DNA of 64,000 nt from an uncultured Lachnospiraceae bacterium (GTDB lineage: Bacteria > Bacillota > Clostridia > Lachnospirales > Lachnospiraceae): the NCBI GenBank assembly GCA_900550475.1, contig URSA01000013.1:9754-73753 (forward strand). The letters are read 5' to 3'. The notes under the pieces were generated by a model. It worked only from the letters and a program-made list of their open reading frames with translations. It was not told the origin of the DNA and made no database searches. Below are positions 14,892-23,588 of this stretch, in pieces. Each line of letters opens with the position of its first letter. Within the stretch, counting starts at the first letter, position 1. The translations under genes and the position numbers were made by a program.

Positions 14892-16004
14892 ATGAAATTC
14901 ATTCACACATCGGATCTGCATATCGGAAAAACGGTAAATGAGGTTTCCATGCTTGAGGAGCAGCGGGAGATCTTAAGACAGGTGCGGGAGATCGCAGTGG
15001 AGGAAAAGGCGGATGCCGTGGTGATCGCGGGGGATGTTTATGACAGGCAGATTCCGTCGGCGGAGGCGGTTGTGCTGCTGGATGATTTCCTCACGGCGCT
15101 GCTGGGGGAAAACATTCCCGTGATTATGATCAGCGGCAACCATGATTCCGGTGAAAGGGTAGCTTTTGCAGACAGGATTTTGCAAAAGCAGGGACTCTAC
15201 ATCGCGGGCGGTTATGACGGAACGTTAAAGCAGGTGACGTTTGAGGATGAATGGGGACGGGTTACCTTTGTCTGCATGCCTTTTGTAAAGCCGGCGGTCG
15301 CCACGGTGGAGGAAATGCTTTCCGGAACGCCCATGACGCCTGATCTGAGGAGCCGGCATGTTTTGGTGACGCACTATTTTGTGACCGGGGAGGACGGAAA
15401 AGAGCCGGAGCTTTCCGATTCGGAAACTTCCGTGAATGTGGGAGGACTTGACAATGTTTCGGCGGCGATGTTTGGCTGCTTTGATTATGTGGCGTTGGGA
15501 CATATTCATAAGAGGCAGAAAATCGGAGCCGGACAGGTCTGGTATGCGGGTGCGCCGCTCAAATATTCCTTTTCCGAGGTGAACCAGAAGAAGGGCGTGA
15601 ATGTGGTCACGCTGGGAGAAAAAGGGCGGGTAGAGATAGCGTTCCGCGCTCTTACGCCCCTACATGAGATGCGGGTGGTGACGGGAAGCATGGCGGAGCT
15701 GACCGCACCGGAGCAGTGGGAAAAAACGGAAAATGCGGACTATATCAAGGCAGTGCTCACGGATATGGAGGAGTTTATCGACCCCATCGGCACCCTGCGC
15801 AGCATATACCCCAATATCATGCAGATCGAGTGGGAGAAGAATGAGAGACGGCAGGCGGAGGATTCGATGGTGCTTAACAGTACGGAAAACAAGACCACAG
15901 GGGAGCTGTTTGCCGATTTTTATGAGCTGCTTCGGGGAGAGCCCATGGATGAGCGGCGAAAGAGGATCGTGAGGGAAGTGGAGGAGGAGATGCATGAAGC
16001 CTGA
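14892..16004 (+). CDS. sbcD: Exonuclease SbcCD, nuclease subunit
   Basis: 370 residues of the Mre11/SbcD phosphoesterase family. Metal-binding motifs are in order: TSDLHIG, GDVYDR, SGNHDS, and later VTHYFV and LGHIH. With SbcC it forms a complex that cleaves hairpins and protein-blocked DNA ends during replication and repair. The start MKFIHTSDLH is standard for the family. The 3' end overlaps sbcC by 11 bases, indicating translational coupling and a fixed subunit ratio. Confidence 0.95.
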   Translation: MKFIHTSDLHIGKTVNEVSMLEEQREILRQVREIAVEEKADAVVIAGDVYDRQIPSAEAVVLLDDFLTALLGENIPVIMISGNHDSGERVAFADRILQKQGLYIAGGYDGTLKQVTFEDEWGRVTFVCMPFVKPAVATVEEMLSGTPMTPDLRSRHVLVTHYFVTGEDGKEPELSDSETSVNVGGLDNVSAAMFGCFDYVALGHIHKRQKIGAGQVWYAGAPLKYSFSEVNQKKGVNVVTLGEKGRVEIAFRALTPLHEMRVVTGSMAELTAPEQWEKTENADYIKAVLTDMEEFIDPIGTLRSIYPNIMQIEWEKNERRQAEDSMVLNSTENKTTGELFADFYELLRGEPMDERRKRIVREVEEEMHEA

Positions 16005-18651
16005 AAAGTTGGTCATCAGCGGCTGGGGGCCTTATAAGAGCCATGAGGAAATTGATTTCACCCAATTTGAGGGCAGAGGACTTTTTCTGGTGACCGGCGC
16101 CACGGGCGCGGGAAAGACCACGGTTTTTGATGCGATCACCTATGCGCTCTACGGCTGCCTGTCGGGCGAGCAGCGGGAGAAAAGCAGCGTGCGCAGCGAT
16201 TTTGCGGATGCCGGCACCCCGACCTTTGTAGAGCTTTTTATGAAGCACGGAGGGAAAGCGTACCATATAAAACGTAACCCGGAGTATGTAAGACCCTCCA
16301 AGCGGGGGAAGGATCATCAGACCAAGGAGAAGGAAAATGCGATCCTCTGGCTGCCGGATGGGAAGGTCGTGGAGGGTATCAGGGAAGTCAATGCCAAGAT
16401 GCTTGAGATCCTGCGGCTTGATTACGAGCAGTTCAAGAAGATCACCATGATCGCACAGGGAGAGTTTTCCAGAATGCTGCTTGCATCTCCCAGAGAGAAA
16501 ACCGCTATTTTCCGTACCATTTTCGGAACCGGAATCTATGAACGGTTTGCACAGCAGCTAAGAAGCCGTTCTCTGGCTCTTTCGGCGAAGGTGCAGGAGC
16601 AGAGAAATAAACTGGAGGAGGATATCCGAATGCTTCTTGCGGACGGCGGGGAGCAGGAGATCCTGAATCCGCTGGCGGAGCTCTCGGAGTCGGCAAACTG
16701 GAATTACCGGGCAATGGCGCAGGAGCTTGCCCGGGTGTGTGCGGCCGCCGCAGAGCGTGAGGAAGCGGTGCGGTCACAGTATGAGGCGTTACAGGCGGAG
16801 AGTGACAGATTGACCAAGGAAGTCACTGAAAAACGCATGATCAACGAACAGATCGACAGGTTGGAGCAGACGAAAAAGACGCTGGAAGCCCTGAAAGCCC
16901 GGGAGGACGAGACGGAGAAGGAGAAAGAGAGGCTAAAGAGAGCGCGCGCGGCGGAGAGACTGCACGCCACGGTGCAGCGGGTCAGGCTGGCAAAGCTTGC
17001 AGCGGAGAAAAACCGCAGGCAGGAAAGCGAGCTTGCCGCCGCCATGGAAGAACAGCGGAAAGAGCGAGAAACGCTCGTCTTCTTTGAGACAGACAGAGAA
17101 AAACTGCAAAAGTATGCGGAGCTTGTGCGGCAGCTGGAGGAACAGGAGGCGCGGGCAGCGGCTGACGAAGTGCAGTGTAAGAAAGACACAGAAAAGTGGG
17201 AGAAGGCGAAGGGAGCCTTTCTTCTGGCGGAACGGGAGCAGGAGGAAAAACAGGCGATATACAACAGGGCGGACAAGCAGTACCGCCATGCAGTGGTGGG
17301 CGTGGCAGCCAGAATGTTGAAGGAGGGAGAGCCGTGTCCGGTCTGCGGTTCTCTGGAGCATCCCCATCCTGCAAAGGAGGAGCCGGGGCTCCCCTCGGAG
17401 GAGGAGCTTGCCGCGTACAAGGCGGCGTGGGAACAGGCGCAGAAAAAAGAGCGGGAGGCGCAGGCGAAGGCAGCAGAGCTGAAAGCACTGGCGGAGGCGG
17501 ATGAAAAGCGCGCTACGGAGAGCGTTGCCGCTAAAGAAGAACAAAAGAAGCAGGAGGAAAACGCGCGGCGGGAGCTTGTGGGCAGGGCTGGCGGTTTGTT
17601 GGAGGACGACTTCTTTGCGGCGGTCTATGAGGAAAAACTGGCGTATTTAAAAAAGAAGGAGGCAAGGCTGCAGCAGCTTGCCGGGCTTCTGACGGCGGGG
17701 GAGGCGCAGCTTGCGGGACTTTTGCAGGAGAGAATCACCTGCGAACAGGAGGAGAAGGACAGCGAAAAGGCATTAAAGGAGGGGCTTTGCAGAGAGGGCT
17801 TTGCCACGGAAGAGGACTGCGAAAAAGCCGGACTTGCCCCTGATGACATGGCAGAGCTGGAGCAGAAGATCAACAGCTTTGCGGAGGAAAAGACGGCTGC
17901 GGAGAGTGTGCTTTCCCATTTGCAGCATACGCTCACGGTCAGGGAGGCGTACGACCTGACGCCCCTTGCGGCAAGACAGGAGGAAGTTAAGGCACTCTTT
18001 GCCGCAAAGCAGGAGGAGCTGAAACGGGCGCACGCATTCCGGGACGGGGCGGTAAAGACGGAAAAGCTCTTCGGACAGAAGCTTCAAAAGATCGAGGCGG
18101 CGGAGGAGGAGTACGGATATGTGCGGGATCTGGACAATCTGGCGTCCGGCAACAACGAAAAGCGCCTCGTATTTGAACAGTATGTCCTTGCAGGCTATTT
18201 TGAGCAGATTCTGCGGGCAGCAAACCTGCGTTTTTACAAGATGTCCGGCTCGCGCTACGAAATGTACCGGGTGGAGGAAGCCGGGGACGGCAGGGTGAAG
18301 GACAGTCTGGAAATTCAGGTAAAGGATTTTTATACCGGGAAAATGCGCTCGGTCAAGACCCTGTCCGGAGGAGAATGCTTTAAGGCATCTCTTTCCCTGG
18401 CGCTTGGCATGAGCGATGTCATACAGGCGGCAAACGGCGGCATCCGGGTGGAGGCGCTGTTTATTGACGAGGGCTTCGGCGCGCTGGATGCGGAGTCTCT
18501 GGATCAGGCGTGCGAGATATTGACCGGTCTGGTCGAAAAAGACCGCATGATCGGGATCATCTCCCATGTGGCGGAGCTGCGTGAACGGATTGACAGTCAG
18601 ATTCTCATTGAAAAAACAAACAGTGGAAGCAGCGTGAAAATACGGGTATAA
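15994..18651 (+). CDS. sbcC: Exonuclease SbcCD, ATPase subunit
   Basis: 885 residues of the Rad50/SbcC family. The N-terminal half-ATPase has Walker A GATGAGKTT. Two long coiled-coil arms, rich in E, K, A and Q, flank the zinc hook CPVC (C448 and C451). The C-terminal half has the ABC signature TLSGGECFKASL and Walker B ALFIDEGFGALD. Two SbcC molecules dimerise through the hook and hold DNA with SbcD at the head. It is shorter than E. coli SbcC (1,048) mainly in the coiled coils. Confidence 0.95.
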   Translation: MKPEKLVISGWGPYKSHEEIDFTQFEGRGLFLVTGATGAGKTTVFDAITYALYGCLSGEQREKSSVRSDFADAGTPTFVELFMKHGGKAYHIKRNPEYVRPSKRGKDHQTKEKENAILWLPDGKVVEGIREVNAKMLEILRLDYEQFKKITMIAQGEFSRMLLASPREKTAIFRTIFGTGIYERFAQQLRSRSLALSAKVQEQRNKLEEDIRMLLADGGEQEILNPLAELSESANWNYRAMAQELARVCAAAAEREEAVRSQYEALQAESDRLTKEVTEKRMINEQIDRLEQTKKTLEALKAREDETEKEKERLKRARAAERLHATVQRVRLAKLAAEKNRRQESELAAAMEEQRKERETLVFFETDREKLQKYAELVRQLEEQEARAAADEVQCKKDTEKWEKAKGAFLLAEREQEEKQAIYNRADKQYRHAVVGVAARMLKEGEPCPVCGSLEHPHPAKEEPGLPSEEELAAYKAAWEQAQKKEREAQAKAAELKALAEADEKRATESVAAKEEQKKQEENARRELVGRAGGLLEDDFFAAVYEEKLAYLKKKEARLQQLAGLLTAGEAQLAGLLQERITCEQEEKDSEKALKEGLCREGFATEEDCEKAGLAPDDMAELEQKINSFAEEKTAAESVLSHLQHTLTVREAYDLTPLAARQEEVKALFAAKQEELKRAHAFRDGAVKTEKLFGQKLQKIEAAEEEYGYVRDLDNLASGNNEKRLVFEQYVLAGYFEQILRAANLRFYKMSGSRYEMYRVEEAGDGRVKDSLEIQVKDFYTGKMRSVKTLSGGECFKASLSLALGMSDVIQAANGGIRVEALFIDEGFGALDAESLDQACEILTGLVEKDRMIGIISHVAELRERIDSQILIEKTNSGSSVKIRV

Positions 18652-18691
18652 TAAAGAAGAATGATGCGGAAAGAAGGAGCGGGGAATACAG

Positions 18692-19798
18692 ATGATGAGA
18701 AAAACCGTACACCGGGCGGCAGGGCGGCTGCTTGCCGTGGTGGGAATATTGTGTATGACCTTTTTGCTTGCGGCATGCGGCAAACGGGACGGGGACACCA
18801 AGATCGTGCTGACCACGGGCTTTGGCAGGGATGAAGTGTTCCGCATTGAGGGAATTTCCTGTTCCGTGCCGGAGATCATGGTTTATCTGACCAATACCCA
18901 GAACCAGTACGAGGAGGTCTACGGGGAGCAGATCTGGCAGGCGAGTCTGGACGGTGTGACCCTTTCGGAGAATGTGAAGGAGACGGTGCTTGCAAAGATC
19001 GCCCAGATAAAGACCCTGAATCTGCTGGCGCAGGAGAAGGGTGTTTCCCTCTCGGAGCCGGAGCAGGATCAGGTCAGGCTGGCGGCTGCGGCATATTTTT
19101 CCTCCTTAAATGAGAGGGAGACGGAGCTGATGGGCGTCAGCCTCTCCACCATCGAGCAGCTTTATGGCGAATATGCGCTGGCGGAAAAGATCTATGCCAA
19201 TATTATAAAAGACATCAACCCGGAGATCAGCGACGATGAGGCGAGGATCATCACGGTACAGCATATCCTGTTCAAGACCTACACCATGGACGGAAGCGGC
19301 AGGAGGGTGGAGTACACGGATGCCGCCAAGGCGGCAACACTTGCCCGCGCCAAGGAGGCACTTGCCCTTGCAACGGACGGCGAGCACACCTTCGAGAGCC
19401 TGATTGAGCAGTACAGCGAGGACGCAGCCGCCGGTTATTCCTTCGGAAAGGGAGAAATGACGGAGGCGTTTGACGAGGCGGCGTTCAATCTGGCCATGAA
19501 CGAGATCAGCGGAATTGTGGAGGATGAATACGGTTACCACATTATCAAGTGTATCAGCACCTTCAACCGGGAGGAGACGGATCAGAACAAGCTTAAGATC
19601 GTGGAGGAGAGAAAGAAAGAGGTGTTCGGGCAGGAGTATGACGCCTTTGTGGACACCCTGACAAGGAGGCTGAACGATCCGGTATGGGAGGAGATCACCT
19701 TTCTGCACGACAGTCAGGTGACGACGGCGGATTTCTTTGAGGTGTACCGGGATTATTTCCCGGATCCGGAGTCCTTTGCGGAGGGAACGGAGAACTGA
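18692..19798 (+). CDS. PrsA-like foldase lipoprotein (parvulin PPIase)
   Basis: 368 residues with a lipoprotein signal ending in LLAAC, so the mature protein is lipid-anchored at the outer face of the membrane. An N-terminal SurA-like helical region precedes a parvulin domain at about residues 190-290, marked by TVQHILFKT, LIEQYSEDAAAGYSFGKG and EYGYHIIKC. Such proteins help secreted proteins fold after export. Two ATG codons open the gene (18692 and 18695) after an AAGGAGCGGGG site. It follows sbcC by 40 bases but is functionally unrelated. Confidence 0.88.
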   Translation: MMRKTVHRAAGRLLAVVGILCMTFLLAACGKRDGDTKIVLTTGFGRDEVFRIEGISCSVPEIMVYLTNTQNQYEEVYGEQIWQASLDGVTLSENVKETVLAKIAQIKTLNLLAQEKGVSLSEPEQDQVRLAAAAYFSSLNERETELMGVSLSTIEQLYGEYALAEKIYANIIKDINPEISDDEARIITVQHILFKTYTMDGSGRRVEYTDAAKAATLARAKEALALATDGEHTFESLIEQYSEDAAAGYSFGKGEMTEAFDEAAFNLAMNEISGIVEDEYGYHIIKCISTFNREETDQNKLKIVEERKKEVFGQEYDAFVDTLTRRLNDPVWEEITFLHDSQVTTADFFEVYRDYFPDPESFAEGTEN

Positions 19799-19862
19799 AA
19801 CACTGTTTACGAAAATTTTAGAAATGAAGAAATGCCGTAAAATAAGGATTTTCCACTTGCTA

Positions 19863-19889
19863 TTAGCACTCATGCAAAATGAGTGCTAA
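19863..19889. promoter_or_regulatory. CIRCE operator (HrcA site)
   Basis: TTAGCACTC at 19863-19871, nine bases, then GAGTGCTAA at 19881-19889: a perfect match to the CIRCE consensus. It lies just upstream of the htpG -35 box, so HrcA binding should repress htpG. Confidence 0.97.
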
Positions 19890-19896
19890 TTTCGTA

Positions 19897-19925
19897 TTGA
19901 CTTTTTTTGCGGAGGGTTTTACACT
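19897..19925 (+). promoter_or_regulatory. htpG promoter
   Basis: TTGACT at 19897-19902, 17-base spacer, TACACT at 19920-19925. The CIRCE element ends seven bases before the -35. Confidence 0.7.
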
Positions 19926-19977
19926 GTAGCTTAGGTGGTATTGAAAGCATCTACAAAAAGAAAAGGAAGTGTTATTT

Positions 19978-22029
19978 ATGGCCAAAACAGGTAGTTTATC
20001 AATTAACAGTGACAATATTTTTCCCATTATCAAGAAGTGGCTGTATTCCGACCATGACATTTTTTACAGAGAGCTGATCTCCAACGGCTGCGATGCAATC
20101 ACAAAGCTGCAAAAGCTGGACATGATGGGCGAGTATGAGCTGCCGGAGGGCTACAAGCCGAAGATCGAGGTTGTGGTTGACCCGGAGAAAAAGACCCTTA
20201 CGTTTACGGATAACGGTCTTGGCATGACCGCGGAGGAAGTGGAGGAGTACATCAACCAGATCGCTTTTTCCGGCGCGACGGATTTCATTGAAAAATACAA
20301 GGACAAGAGCAACGCGGATCAGATCATCGGACATTTCGGTCTGGGCTTTTACTCTGCTTTCATGGTTGCGGACGAGGTGCATATCGATACCCTTTCCTAC
20401 AAGAAGGACGCAAAGCCGGTACACTGGGAGTGCGACGGCGGCACGGAATTTTCCATGGAGGACGGGGACAAGGCAGAGGTGGGTACTACAATCACCCTGT
20501 TTCTGATGGACGACTGCCTTGAGTTCTGCAATGAATACAAGGCAAGAGAGGTCATTAAAAAGTACTGCTCCTTTATGCCCACGGAGATCTATCTGAGCAA
20601 GGAGGGCAGCAAGGAGACACAGATCATCAAGGAGGACGAGAAGCTTGACACCGATACGGTGATCGAGGAGATCAAGCCCGAGAAGGAAGGGGACGAGGAA
20701 AAGTTAAAGATCGCAAAGCGCCCCGAGCTTCTGAACGACACCCATCCGCTGTGGATGAAGAATCCCAGCGAGTGTACCAGGGAGGAGTATCTGGAATTTT
20801 ACCGCAAGGTATTCCAGGATTACAAGGAGCCCCTCTTCTGGATCCATCTGAATATGGACTACCCTTTTAATTTAAAGGGTATTCTCTACTTCCCGAAGAT
20901 CAACATGGAGTACGAGTCCATTGAGGGCACCATCAAGCTGTATAACAATCAGGTGTTTATTGCGGACAATATCAAGGAAGTGATCCCGGAGTTTTTGATG
21001 CTCTTAAAGGGCGTGATCGACTGCCCGGATCTGCCTCTCAACGTGTCCAGAAGCGCACTGCAGAACGACGGCTTTGTGAAGAAGATTTCCGACTACATCA
21101 GCAAGAAGGTTGCGGATAAGCTGGCGGGCATGTGCAAGACCGAAAAGGAAGAGTACGAGAAATATTGGGACGATATCAGCCCGTTCATCAAGTTCGGCTG
21201 CCTGAAGGATGATAAGTTCTGTGAGAAGATGACGGATTACATCCTGTTCAAGAATCTGGAAGGACAGTACATGACGCTGCCGGAGTGCCTTGAGGTGAAA
21301 AAGTCCGATCCCGACGAGAAGGAAGAGACGGCTGTGGACGAGGACGGCAACAAGGTTGAGGCGGAGGTTGTGGACGAGTCCGACAGTGAGGATACAAAGG
21401 AAGAAGAGGACAAGAAGGAGAAGGTCATCTACTATGTGACGGACGAGAAGCAGCAGAGCCAGTACATCAACATGTTCAAGGCTGCCAAGATGGATGCCGT
21501 GATCCTGACCCACAATATTGACCAGCCTTTCATTTCACAGCTTGAGGCAAAGAACGAGGGCATCAAGTTCCAGAGAATCGACGCGGATCTGACCGATACC
21601 TTCAAGGCAAAAACCTCCAGGAAGGCAGAGGAGGAAATGAAGGAGCAGGCGGAGGCCATCGCTGAGATCATGAAGAAGGCACTCAAGAAGGATAAGCTGA
21701 CAGTCAAGGTGGAGAAGCTGAAGAACAAGAAGATTTCCTCCATGATCACGTTGTCCGAGGAAAGCCGCAGAATGCAGGATATGATGAAGATGTACGCCAT
21801 GAACGGCATGGACATGGGCGGCTTCGGCGCAGAGGGCGAGACGCTGATCCTGAATGCAAACCATCCGCTGGTGCAGTATGTGACGGAGCATAAGGACGGA
21901 GAGAATGTGCAGATGATCTGCGAGCAGCTTTACGATCTGGCAAAGCTGCAGCATGCGCCTCTGTCGCCGGATGATATGACGAAGTTTATTGCGAGAAGCA
22001 ACGATATTATGCTTCTTTTGGCAAAGTAA
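19978..22029 (+). CDS. htpG: Molecular chaperone HtpG (Hsp90)
   Basis: 683 residues. The N-terminal ATPase (GHKL fold) shows ELISNGCDAITKL, TDNGLGMT and GHFGLGFYSAFMVAD. The middle domain contains LNVSRSALQND. An acidic, lysine-rich insert lies at about residues 445-485 before the C-terminal dimerisation domain, a feature of clostridial HtpG. The start ATG 19978 has an AAAGGAAG site. A perfect CIRCE upstream predicts control by HrcA; in Bacillus subtilis htpG is not in the CIRCE regulon. The greA-like gene follows by 18 bases and probably shares the transcript. Confidence 0.96.
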   Translation: MAKTGSLSINSDNIFPIIKKWLYSDHDIFYRELISNGCDAITKLQKLDMMGEYELPEGYKPKIEVVVDPEKKTLTFTDNGLGMTAEEVEEYINQIAFSGATDFIEKYKDKSNADQIIGHFGLGFYSAFMVADEVHIDTLSYKKDAKPVHWECDGGTEFSMEDGDKAEVGTTITLFLMDDCLEFCNEYKAREVIKKYCSFMPTEIYLSKEGSKETQIIKEDEKLDTDTVIEEIKPEKEGDEEKLKIAKRPELLNDTHPLWMKNPSECTREEYLEFYRKVFQDYKEPLFWIHLNMDYPFNLKGILYFPKINMEYESIEGTIKLYNNQVFIADNIKEVIPEFLMLLKGVIDCPDLPLNVSRSALQNDGFVKKISDYISKKVADKLAGMCKTEKEEYEKYWDDISPFIKFGCLKDDKFCEKMTDYILFKNLEGQYMTLPECLEVKKSDPDEKEETAVDEDGNKVEAEVVDESDSEDTKEEEDKKEKVIYYVTDEKQQSQYINMFKAAKMDAVILTHNIDQPFISQLEAKNEGIKFQRIDADLTDTFKAKTSRKAEEEMKEQAEAIAEIMKKALKKDKLTVKVEKLKNKKISSMITLSEESRRMQDMMKMYAMNGMDMGGFGAEGETLILNANHPLVQYVTEHKDGENVQMICEQLYDLAKLQHAPLSPDDMTKFIARSNDIMLLLAK

Positions 22030-22047
22030 GGAAGGAGCAGCAAGACA

Positions 22048-22551
22048 ATGCATGACCAACTGACGGAGAGCGATATCAAGCGCATGGAGGAGGAGATCGA
22101 GTATCGAAAGCTCGTCCTGCGTCCCAGACTGTTGGAGGATGTCAAGGAGGCAAGAGCGCACGGGGATCTGAGTGAGAACTTTGAGTATCATGCCGCCAAG
22201 CGGGAAAAGAACCGGAACGAGAGCCGGATCCGTTTTCTGGATCGGATGATCCGGACGGCAGATGTGATTTCCGACAAGTCTGCGGAAGATGAGGTGGGAA
22301 TCAACAACACGGTGACGGTGACATTTTTGGAGGATGGCAGCACGGAGGTCTACAAGATTGTAACCACCGTGCGCGGCAACTCCTTAGAGGGTCTCATCAG
22401 CAATGAATCCCCCTTGGGAAAAGCACTGCTGGGACATAAGGTCGGGGATGTGGTCTCCGTACAGGTCAATGCGGACTTCGGTTATCAGGTGAAGATCACC
22501 AAAATCGAGAATACGGTTGACGACGGCTCCGATAAGATCAGAAGTTTTTAA
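22048..22551 (+). CDS. GreA/GreB-family transcription elongation factor
   Basis: 167 residues. The N-terminal coiled coil contains ARAHGDLSENFEYHAAK, the conserved tip with acidic residues that rescue backtracked RNA polymerase. The C-terminal FKBP-like domain contains ISNESPLGKALLGHKVGDVV. It binds the RNA polymerase secondary channel. It is downstream of htpG with a good GGAAGGAG site. Its stop lies one base from the convergent degV stop. Whether it is the housekeeping GreA or a second paralogue cannot be told from this window. Confidence 0.9.
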   Translation: MHDQLTESDIKRMEEEIEYRKLVLRPRLLEDVKEARAHGDLSENFEYHAAKREKNRNESRIRFLDRMIRTADVISDKSAEDEVGINNTVTVTFLEDGSTEVYKIVTTVRGNSLEGLISNESPLGKALLGHKVGDVVSVQVNADFGYQVKITKIENTVDDGSDKIRSF

Positions 22552-22552
22552 A

Positions 22553-23461
22553 TCAAATGGCGCGTTCTATGATGCCGATGCCCAGGGGATAGGGGCCGGT
22601 ATGAACACTGATGGTGGCGCCGATCTGGAAAATGGGCAGTTCTTCTGCGGTAAGCGGAGAACTGCCTTTCTGTTTTTCGTTCAGGGTGGAGAGAATCAGA
22701 TCCCTGAAATCTTCCGCCTCCTGCGCATCGTAGCCGAAGCCTACGGAGAGGGAAAAGGCGGAGAGGGGCTTCCCTGTCCCATCTATATATTCAAGCAACA
22801 GATCAATCACCTTATCCATGGATTTCTTGCGGCTTCTGGTAATGCCGGAGGAGAAAATCTCCCCTTCCTTCAACGTGATCAGGGGACGGATTCCCAAAAC
22901 GGAGCCTGCGAGCCCCGCCAGCTTGCCGATCCTGCCGCCGTGCTTTAAATAGTCGATGCTGCCCACGGTGAAGAAGATTCTTCCGGTGGACTTGATCTCT
23001 TCCAGACGGGCAACGGTTTCCTCGTAGCCAAATCCCGCATCCCGCATCTTGACTGCTTCCAGCACGAAAATTCCCTGCAGCACCGTATCCACGGTGGAGT
23101 CCATTACCGTAATCTGCGCGAGGGGATATTTTTCGTGGATCATATCCTTTGCGGTTTTGGCGGACTGCATGGAGCCGCTGAATTTTGTGGTGATGCAGAT
23201 GCAGATAATGGGTGTGTTCTCCTTTGCCAGAGGCTCAAAGACATCGTAATAGTCCTGTACGGACGGCATGGAGGACTTGGGGAATACCTTGGGCTGTGCC
23301 ACCATCTGGTCATAAAAATCGCGGATGCCGATTTCGGTGATTTCTTTTTGGTAGGTTTTGTCATCGAAGGAAACGTAAAACGGTACCACGAGAATTTGTT
23401 TTTCTTTTGTCAACTCGGGGGACAGATCGCAGGATCCGTCTGAAATGATCTGATATTGCAT
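22553..23461 (-). CDS. DegV family fatty-acid-binding protein
   Basis: 302 residues from MQYQIISDGSCDLS, with site AGAGGAAG; the longer open frame to 23518 crosses the promoter. DegV/FakB proteins bind a fatty acid and present it to the kinase FakA for phosphorylation and entry into phospholipid synthesis. Typical elements are the N-terminal SDGSCDLSPEL, the fatty-acid pocket serine region KSSMPSVQDYYD, and the C-terminal SVHTGPYPLGIG. No fakA is near, so the pairing is by family knowledge only. Confidence 0.88.
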   Translation of the reverse strand: MQYQIISDGSCDLSPELTKEKQILVVPFYVSFDDKTYQKEITEIGIRDFYDQMVAQPKVFPKSSMPSVQDYYDVFEPLAKENTPIICICITTKFSGSMQSAKTAKDMIHEKYPLAQITVMDSTVDTVLQGIFVLEAVKMRDAGFGYEETVARLEEIKSTGRIFFTVGSIDYLKHGGRIGKLAGLAGSVLGIRPLITLKEGEIFSSGITRSRKKSMDKVIDLLLEYIDGTGKPLSAFSLSVGFGYDAQEAEDFRDLILSTLNEKQKGSSPLTAEELPIFQIGATISVHTGPYPLGIGIIERAI

Positions 23462-23508
23462 ATGAATTTCTTCCTCTATTTTGGTTTTTTGCAACACATG
23501 CAATATGA

Positions 23509-23537
23509 ACTGTAACATATAAAACGATTTTTGTCTA
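23509..23537 (-). promoter_or_regulatory. degV promoter
   Basis: On the minus strand TAGACA (23537-23532), 17 bases, TACAGT (23514-23509). Confidence 0.55.
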
Positions 23538-23588
23538 CACCTTTCGTGGTTTTAAAAACTACATAACACAGAAAAGGCTGAAGAAGTC

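Noticed and set aside
16704..17420. Serine/cysteine-rich minus-strand frames opposite sbcC
   Set aside because: Low-complexity antisense of the coiled-coil codons; no homology.
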